Made by a program: the position numbers and the translations under genes. A stretch of DNA of 64,000 nt, taken from Microbispora sp. H11081. GTDB lineage: Bacteria > Actinomycetota > Actinomycetes > Streptosporangiales > Streptosporangiaceae. The notes below the pieces were generated by a model. It did not search any database, had not been told where the DNA came from, and saw only the letters and a program-made list of their open reading frames with translations. This document shows, in pieces, positions 59,477-64,000 of the stretch (positions are counted from its first letter, which is position 1; each line of letters opens with the position of its first letter). Location: NCBI RefSeq assembly GCF_012999535.1, contig NZ_JABBWV010000005.1, forward strand, positions 124,001 to 188,000, written 5' to 3'.

Positions 59477-60243
59477 CGCTTGGTTGAGCAGCAAGAACGC
59501 GAAAGGCCCGGTCCATCCAACCGGGCCTTTCGCGCGTCCAGGGTCTCGACGCCGGGGCGTGACCATTGCGCGGTGGGGCGGCCGTTGAGACGCCACGGGT
59601 GCCCGGTGACCCGCGGCCAGCCTTCAGGCGAGTTTTCCCAGTTCTCCTGCCGGCCGTACACCGTGAGGTCCAGGGCGTGGTAGGTGGTCATCAACGCCTC
59701 CACGCCCCGCCCGGTGGTCCAGTAGGTCTCGTAGACCTTGTCGCCGTCGCGCAGGTAGCACGCGATGAACCCGAAGTCACGACCGTCGGCCAGAGCCGGG
59801 TCGGAGTCTTTCGCCGAATACCAGGGGAACCTATAGCCCATGAACTCCGCGAACGGGGCGCTTTCGTCGTAGGGACCCTCGCAGAACACGGCGTAGGTGA
59901 CGTCCCGAGCGTGCAGGTAGTCCAGCATCTGCATGTGACAGGTCGAGAAGGTGCACCCCTCACACTGATGCTCGTACGGTTTGCCGTCGTGCCACATGTG
60001 GAAGTAGGCGATGAGCATCCGGCGGCCCTCGAACACCTCCACCAGCGGGGTGTCCCCGCCAGGGCCCCGCACCGTCACCGTCGGCATCAAGGTCATCGGC
60101 AGCTGACGACGAGCGGCTGCGATCGCGTCTCCTTCGCGGGTGTGGGCCTTCTCCCGGACCAGCAGTTCGTCGCGCTCGCGCAGCCAGGTCTCCCGGTCGA
60201 CGACCGGGGGCGCGGCGGCGCTGGACGCGGGGGTTGCCGTCAT
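59467..60243 (-). CDS. DUF899 family thioredoxin-fold protein
   Basis: 258 residues from ATG 60243, with AAGGAGA upstream. The family pattern is VDRETWLRERDELLVREKAH, LIAYFHMWHDGKPYEHQCEG (with CEGCTFSTC), FGFIACYLRDGDKVYETYWT and SPEGWPRVTGHPWRLNGRP. Relatives resemble peroxiredoxin/thioredoxin folds; the Cys-x2-Cys-like set may be redox-active. About 25 C-terminal residues after WSRPG are translated through the tRNA terminator, and the TAG stop is formed by the tRNA acceptor stem, suggesting the original 3' end was lost. Divergent from an ECF sigma gene. Confidence 0.86.
   Translation of the reverse strand: MTATPASSAAAPPVVDRETWLRERDELLVREKAHTREGDAIAAARRQLPMTLMPTVTVRGPGGDTPLVEVFEGRRMLIAYFHMWHDGKPYEHQCEGCTFSTCHMQMLDYLHARDVTYAVFCEGPYDESAPFAEFMGYRFPWYSAKDSDPALADGRDFGFIACYLRDGDKVYETYWTTGRGVEALMTTYHALDLTVYGRQENWENSPEGWPRVTGHPWRLNGRPTAQWSRPGVETLDARKARLDGPGLSRSCCSTKRGG
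59498..59534. terminator. Hairpin terminator after tRNA-Ser
   Basis: CGCGAAAGGCCCGGT-N7-ACCGGGCCTTTCGCG is a perfect 15-bp stem starting 22 bases after the tRNA. It lies inside the 3' coding part of the convergent DUF899 gene. Confidence 0.9.
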
Positions 60244-60301
60244 GGCTGTCTCCTTCGTGGAGTGGGGATCGGTCACAGGTACAGACGACCGAGCCGGCGA
60301 T

Positions 60302-60322
60302 CGTCATCGGTGACCGATGACG
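60302..60322. promoter_or_regulatory. Perfect palindrome between DUF899 and ECF sigma genes
   Basis: CGTCATCGG-TGA-CCGATGACG is a perfect 9-3-9 inverted repeat in the divergent promoter region, 58 bp before the sigma gene and 59 bp before the DUF899 gene. It is likely a dimer-binding site controlling both, though the cognate regulator is not adjacent. Confidence 0.55.
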
Positions 60323-60379
60323 GATGGGTCCGCGGTCGTCAGTACGGTTGTGAGGATCACTCAGCCCCGGGGAGATCAC

Positions 60380-61300
60380 ATGTCCGGCTCGCCTGATGAG
60401 CATGCGGTCTGGCTGCGGCGCGCCTTCGACGAGCACCGGCGTGAGCTACACGTCCACTGCTACCGCCTCGCCGGGAACGTCACCGACGCGGACGACCTGG
60501 TGCAGGAGACCTTCCTCCGTGCCTGGCGGGCTCGGGACCGCTTCGAGGGCCGGGCGTCGGCGCGCACCTGGTTCTACCGGATCGCCACGAACGTCTTCCT
60601 CGACAGCCGCAAGGCGGCCGGTCACCGGACGGTGCCGTACGGTGATCCGCTGGAGTGGTCCACCGAGCTCGGTCCCTATCCCGACGCCCTGCTGGCCGAC
60701 GATCCGCAGACCGGTCTCGCCGCCCGGGAGACCGTCGAGCTGGCCGTGATCGCAGCGCTCATGTACCTGCCGCCGCGGCAGCGGGCGGCCTTCGTGCTGC
60801 GCGACGTCCACGGCTGGACGCCGCAGGAGATCGCCGCCGCGCTCGACACCGCCGTAGCGGCCGTCAACAGCCTCCTCCAGCGGGCCCGCCACACACTCCG
60901 GCGGCGCGCTCCGTCGGACCCGAAGGACTGGCGCCGCCCGCAGCTCACCAGTAAGGACGAAGAGATCCTGCGCCGCTACGCCAACGCGAAGGACCCGGAG
61001 ACGATCCGGGCACTGCTCGCCGAGGACGTACGGATCACGATGCCGCCCGAGCCGCCGGTCGTCGGGATCGACGCGGCCGCGGAGTTCCTCGGCCGACCGC
61101 TCGACTGGCGTACGTTCCCCACCTCGGCCAACGGGCGCCCGGCACTGATCAACTATCTCCGCCGGCCCGGCAGCCCGCACTACGAGGCGTTGGCCGTCGA
61201 CGTACTCCGGATCGAGAACGGGAAGATCGTAGAGAGCAACGCCTTCATCGGTGCCCGTCACGTCGCCGCCTTCGGCATGCCCGCCATGCTCGAGCCCTAG
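60380..61300 (+). CDS. ECF RNA polymerase sigma factor with SnoaL-like C-terminal domain
   Basis: 306 residues from ATG 60380, with GGGGAGA upstream. Region 2: LHVHCYRLAGNVTDADDLVQ and ETFLRAWRARDRFEGRA; region 4: LMYLPPRQRAAFVLRDVHGW then TPQEIAAALDTAVAAVNSLL (helix-turn-helix). Residues about 195-306 form a SnoaL/NTF2-like domain (YANAKDPETIRALLAEDVRI), as in sigma-J/ECF41-like groups where it controls activity in place of an anti-sigma factor. The divergent DUF899 gene is a likely target. Confidence 0.92.
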   Translation: MSGSPDEHAVWLRRAFDEHRRELHVHCYRLAGNVTDADDLVQETFLRAWRARDRFEGRASARTWFYRIATNVFLDSRKAAGHRTVPYGDPLEWSTELGPYPDALLADDPQTGLAARETVELAVIAALMYLPPRQRAAFVLRDVHGWTPQEIAAALDTAVAAVNSLLQRARHTLRRRAPSDPKDWRRPQLTSKDEEILRRYANAKDPETIRALLAEDVRITMPPEPPVVGIDAAAEFLGRPLDWRTFPTSANGRPALINYLRRPGSPHYEALAVDVLRIENGKIVESNAFIGARHVAAFGMPAMLEP

Positions 61301-61325
61301 ACGAGTTGTCGTCAGGGCCCTGGTG

Positions 61326-62051
61326 TCACCAGGGCACCACCCCGGCGTCGTCGAAGAAGCCGCCGGTCGGGCCGTCGTCGGGCAGGGTCGCGAGCCGGAT
61401 CGCGACCACCGCGCCCTGTTCCGGCGTACGCACGCCGCGGAAGCCGTTGAGATCGGTCGCGCAGTAGCCGGGGCAGGCGGCGTTGATCAGGATGTTCGTG
61501 TCGCGCAACTCCTTGGCGTACTGGACCGTGACGGCGTTGAGGAACGTCTTCGACGGCGCGTAGGCGACGGCGATCGGGCCCGTTTCCGCGCCCGGAGTGC
61601 TCTGCCGGGTCAGTGAGCCGACGCCGCTGGACATGTTCACGATCCGCGGCGACGCCGAGCGGCGCAGCAACGGCAGCATCGCGTTGGTGACACGGATGAC
61701 GCCGATCACGTTGGTCTCCACGGCCGTCAGCACCGTCACGGGGTCGACCGTGGTGGGCATCTGGGCCTCGCCGCCGGTGATCCCCGCGTTGTTGACGAGC
61801 ACGTCGAGGCGTCCCGCGCGCTCCTCGATCAGCCCGGCGGCCGCGGTCACGCTCGCGTCGTCCGTCACGTCGAGCGGCACGCCGAACGCGTCGACGCCGG
61901 CCGCGCGCAGTTTCTCCACCGCGGACTCCCGGCGTTCCTCGTCGCGGGCGCCGACGCCGACGCTCCAGCCGAGAGCGCCGAGGCCGGCCGCGATCTCATA
62001 CCCGATCCCCTTGTTCGCGCCGGTGACCAGCGCGATCGTCTGTTCGCTCAT
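61326..62051 (-). CDS. SDR family NAD(P)-dependent oxidoreductase
   Basis: 241 residues from ATG 62051 (ATG 62060 is an alternative). TGANKGIGYEIAAGL is the cofactor site, VNNAG lies near residue 88, the catalytic Ser is in NMSSGVGSLT, and Tyr/Lys appear in YAPSKTFLNAV. The sequence resembles plant-type carbonyl reductases and actinobacterial SDRs of unknown substrate. It is divergent from a LysR gene, with a perfect palindrome between them. Confidence 0.9.
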   Translation of the reverse strand: MSEQTIALVTGANKGIGYEIAAGLGALGWSVGVGARDEERRESAVEKLRAAGVDAFGVPLDVTDDASVTAAAGLIEERAGRLDVLVNNAGITGGEAQMPTTVDPVTVLTAVETNVIGVIRVTNAMLPLLRRSASPRIVNMSSGVGSLTRQSTPGAETGPIAVAYAPSKTFLNAVTVQYAKELRDTNILINAACPGYCATDLNGFRGVRTPEQGAVVAIRLATLPDDGPTGGFFDDAGVVPW

Positions 62052-62107
62052 GCGATTCATCCTGTCCCCGGCCCCGGCGGGATCTCCAACACCGTTTGAG
62101 TGGGCGG

Positions 62108-62126
62108 CGATACCCTCCGGGTATCG
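62108..62126. promoter_or_regulatory. LysR-type operator (T-N11-A within a perfect palindrome)
   Basis: CGATACCC-TCC-GGGTATCG is a perfect 8-3-8 inverted repeat; its inner part ATACCC-N3-GGGTAT contains the T-N11-A signature of LysR regulators. It lies 30 bp before the LysR start and 56 bp before the SDR start, fitting divergent control and autoregulation. Confidence 0.75.
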
Positions 62127-62156
62127 ATTCCCAAATCCCGGCGGTACCGTGGCGGC

Positions 62157-63005
62157 ATGGAGACGCGGGAGCTGCGCTATTTCGTGGCCGTCGCGGAGGA
62201 GCTGCACTTCGGGCGGGCCGCGCAGCGGCTGGGGATCGCGCAGCCGCCCTTGTCCCGGGCGATCCGGCAGCTCGAACGGCGGCTCGGGGTGACGCTGCTG
62301 GAACGCACGAGCCGCTCCGTCCTGCTGACCGAGGCCGGTTCGGTGCTGCTGGCCGAGGGCCGCGCGGCTCTCGACGCGGTCGAGGCCGCCGAGCGCCGTG
62401 CCCGCCGCGCCGCGCTCGCCGCGACCGGCCGGCCCGGCCTGGTCCTCGTCACGAAGGCCGGAGCGTCCGGCGAGCTGCTGCCGAAGCTGCTCGACGCGTA
62501 CGCCGCGGAACCAGGCGCCGTCCCCGTCGACGTGCTCCTGTGCGGCATCGGCGAGCAGGAGCGGCTGCTGCGCGACGGGCGGGCCGACGTGGCGCTGCTG
62601 CACCGGCCGTTCGACTCGGCGAACGGGTTCGACACCGAGGAGCTGTGCACGGAGGGGCAGGTCGCGGTCCTGCCGGCCTGGCACCCCCTCGCCGGCCGGG
62701 CCCACCTGTGCACGGCCGACGTCGCCGCGCTGCCCGGCCTGCCGATGCCGCGCTGGCCCCACCGCGACGGCACCTACCCGCCCGGCCCCGGGCCGCAGGT
62801 GCGGGACCACACGCAGCTTCTCCAGCTGATCGCTCTCGGCCGGGCCTCGGCGATCCTGCCGGAGTCGTGCCGACCCCAGCTTGGCCGCGACCTCGCCGCC
62901 GTACCGGTCCTGGACGCCCCCACGGTCACGACGGTGATCGCGTGGCCGCCGCACAGCCGGTCGCAGGCCCTCGCCGGGCTGGTCAGGGCCGCGACCCGCA
63001 TCTAG
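62157..63005 (+). CDS. LysR family transcriptional regulator
   Basis: 282 residues from ATG 62157; the open frame extends upstream through the operator, which argues for this start. The N-terminal winged helix METRELRYFVAVAEELHFGR then AAQRLGIAQPPLSRAIRQLE is canonical, followed by the linker helix and a substrate-binding-like domain (about 90-280). It is divergent from the SDR gene at 61326-62051 and probably activates it in response to a small ligand. Confidence 0.94.
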   Translation: METRELRYFVAVAEELHFGRAAQRLGIAQPPLSRAIRQLERRLGVTLLERTSRSVLLTEAGSVLLAEGRAALDAVEAAERRARRAALAATGRPGLVLVTKAGASGELLPKLLDAYAAEPGAVPVDVLLCGIGEQERLLRDGRADVALLHRPFDSANGFDTEELCTEGQVAVLPAWHPLAGRAHLCTADVAALPGLPMPRWPHRDGTYPPGPGPQVRDHTQLLQLIALGRASAILPESCRPQLGRDLAAVPVLDAPTVTTVIAWPPHSRSQALAGLVRAATRI

Positions 63006-63028
63006 CCGTCCGGTGCCCCGGACAGCGA

Positions 63029-64000
63029 TCAGATCCAGCCGCGCAGCAGCATGCGGCTCAGCCAGACCTCGTACGGCACGGGCTCGGCGGTGAGCACGGG
63101 CGCCAGCCACCAGAAGTTCACCAGCGCGAGCAGCGTGAACGCGCCCACCAGCGCCGCCGCCGTGGAGCGCCGGGAGCTCGACGCGCCCGGCGGCCCGAGG
63201 ACGAGCCCGCAGGCCAGCACGATCGCCAGGATCATGAACGGCACCGCCGGGAGCGCGTAGAACAGGTACATCGTGCGGTCGTCGGCCAGCGCGAAGTAGA
63301 ACCACGGCAGCCAGCCCGCGGCGTAGGCGAGCACGACGGCGCCCGCGCGCCAGTCGCGGGTCGTCGCGTACCTGACCAGCACCGCGAGCAACGCGAGCAG
63401 TCCGGCGTACCAGATCACCGGGGTGCCGGTCCCGAGGATCGCCTGCGAGCAGGAGGCCGCGCCGCACGTGCCGCGGGGCGCCTGGTAGAAGAACAGCGTC
63501 GGCCGCAGCAGCAGCGGCCAGCTCCAGGGGTCCGACTGGTAGTCGTGGCCCGTGCTGAGGCCCTGGTGGAAGCCGAGCACCTGGCTCTGGTAGTCCACCA
63601 GCGACCGCAGCGAGTCGAAGACGAAGTAGGCCCAGCCGTTGGACGTGGCGCGGTCCCAGGCGCGGCCCCACCCGGCGGCCGAGGCGAACCATCCGGCGAA
63701 CGACGCGACGTACACGGCGACCGGAACGGCCCCGAGCCAGGCGAGGCCGAGCGGCCAGTCGTGCCGGACCGCCTGCCGGTACGGCCTCCGCAGGCCGACC
63801 GCGCGTCTGGCCCCGCAGTCCCAGACGAGCGTCATGATCGCGAACGCCACCGCGAACAGCAGGCCGGTCCACTTGGTCGCGATCGCCGCGCCCAGGCACA
63901 GACCGGCCGCCAGCCGCCAGGGCCGCGGGCCGAGCCGGGGGGCGGGCCCGGTCACGACGGAGGTGCGGTACCACTCCGCCAGGCGGGCGCGTGCCGCGTC
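63029..64000 (-). CDS. Dolichyl-phosphate-mannose-protein mannosyltransferase (C-terminal part, cut by window edge)
   Basis: About 323 C-terminal codons are in the window; the frame runs open through position 64000. It is a polytopic membrane glycosyltransferase: CLGAAIATKWTGLLFAVAFA near the left of the fragment, the extracytoplasmic loop with FHQGLSTGHDYQSDPWSWPL, and four C-terminal membrane segments ending VPYEVWLSRMLLRGWI, which match the PMT_4TMC region of actinobacterial Pmt. It transfers mannose from polyprenyl-phosphate to Ser/Thr of exported proteins, coupled to Sec export. Confidence 0.88.
   Translation of the reverse strand, partial: DAARARLAEWYRTSVVTGPAPRLGPRPWRLAAGLCLGAAIATKWTGLLFAVAFAIMTLVWDCGARRAVGLRRPYRQAVRHDWPLGLAWLGAVPVAVYVASFAGWFASAAGWGRAWDRATSNGWAYFVFDSLRSLVDYQSQVLGFHQGLSTGHDYQSDPWSWPLLLRPTLFFYQAPRGTCGAASCSQAILGTGTPVIWYAGLLALLAVLVRYATTRDWRAGAVVLAYAAGWLPWFYFALADDRTMYLFYALPAVPFMILAIVLACGLVLGPPGASSSRRSTAAALVGAFTLLALVNFWWLAPVLTAEPVPYEVWLSRMLLRGWI

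Noticed and set aside
59391-61300. DUF899-sigma pair as an integrated island with att sites at tRNA-Ser
   Set aside because: No copy of the tRNA 3' end was seen elsewhere in the window and no integrase gene is present; only the gene overlap is unusual.

Overview
The window is 64 kb of very GC-rich DNA with strong G/C third-position bias, frequent GTG starts, 4-bp ATGA/GTGA gene overlaps and hairpin terminators without a T-run. Together with a mycothiol-dependent-isomerase-type protein, coenzyme-F420-type luciferase-like oxidoreductases, an AfsR/SARP regulator, a 13E12-type HNH nuclease and the block dnaX-ybaB-recR-DUF5063-aspartokinase-asd, this points to a filamentous actinomycete chromosome. 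The order Streptosporangiales is my best guess, but that is an inference. I see no plasmid, phage, insertion sequence or CRISPR array.

Layout. 1-1.8 kb: end of a GCS2 carboxylate-amine ligase, an anti-sigma antagonist/kinase pair and a small membrane protein. 2.3-8.7 kb: an epimerase, a NERD nuclease-pseudokinase fusion, an FMN-binding protein, cydAB, and a uridine-kinase-like protein whose P-loop is lost. 8.7-15.8 kb: a flavin disulfide oxidoreductase, a two-component system facing a two-gene ABC exporter, a secreted PVVK-repeat protein and an MDMPI-type enzyme. 16.3-24.8 kb: a CPBP protease, a lipoprotein deacetylase and a mannoside locus (LacI, solute-binding protein, beta-mannosidase, manA) that has no permease genes. 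25-34.7 kb: an LCP cell-wall ligase, an acidic membrane protein, a complete sulfate ABC transporter with an Rrf2 regulator, a Ser/Thr kinase, and a P-loop ATPase plus small partner behind a Zur-like box. 34.8-44.6 kb: a luciferase-like oxidoreductase/SDR pair, a very large DUF222-HNH nuclease, an acetyltransferase, a Cys-containing secreted protein and an AfsR-type regulator. 44.9-53 kb: a methyltransferase, TetR/GNAT/HxlR regulators, SURF1, an amidohydrolase, and a TetR/F420-oxidoreductase pair with a clear operator. 53-59.5 kb: the conserved housekeeping block, the SRP RNA and tRNA-Ser. 59.5-64 kb: DUF899, an ECF sigma factor, an SDR/LysR pair and the end of a protein mannosyltransferase.

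The most unusual signal is a scale pattern rather than one gene. Short direct tandem repeats (10-16 bp units, 2-4 copies) sit on or beside the stop codon of six genes: near 8.65, 24.8, 26.4, 28.65, 34.7 and 48.0 kb. Similar arrays inside genes have units of 15 or 18 bp, multiples of three, and lengthen disordered loops: a response-regulator linker, the ATP-lid of its kinase, a YPVSD tail and a Q/S tract. Further minisatellites lie in intergenic DNA near 36.7, 36.9 and 39.75 kb. This looks like a recurrent slippage/duplication process tolerated where frame does not matter. The best single candidate for unusual biology is the NERD-pseudokinase at 3.6-5.0 kb.

All functional calls come from reading motifs by eye; no database search or alignment was run.
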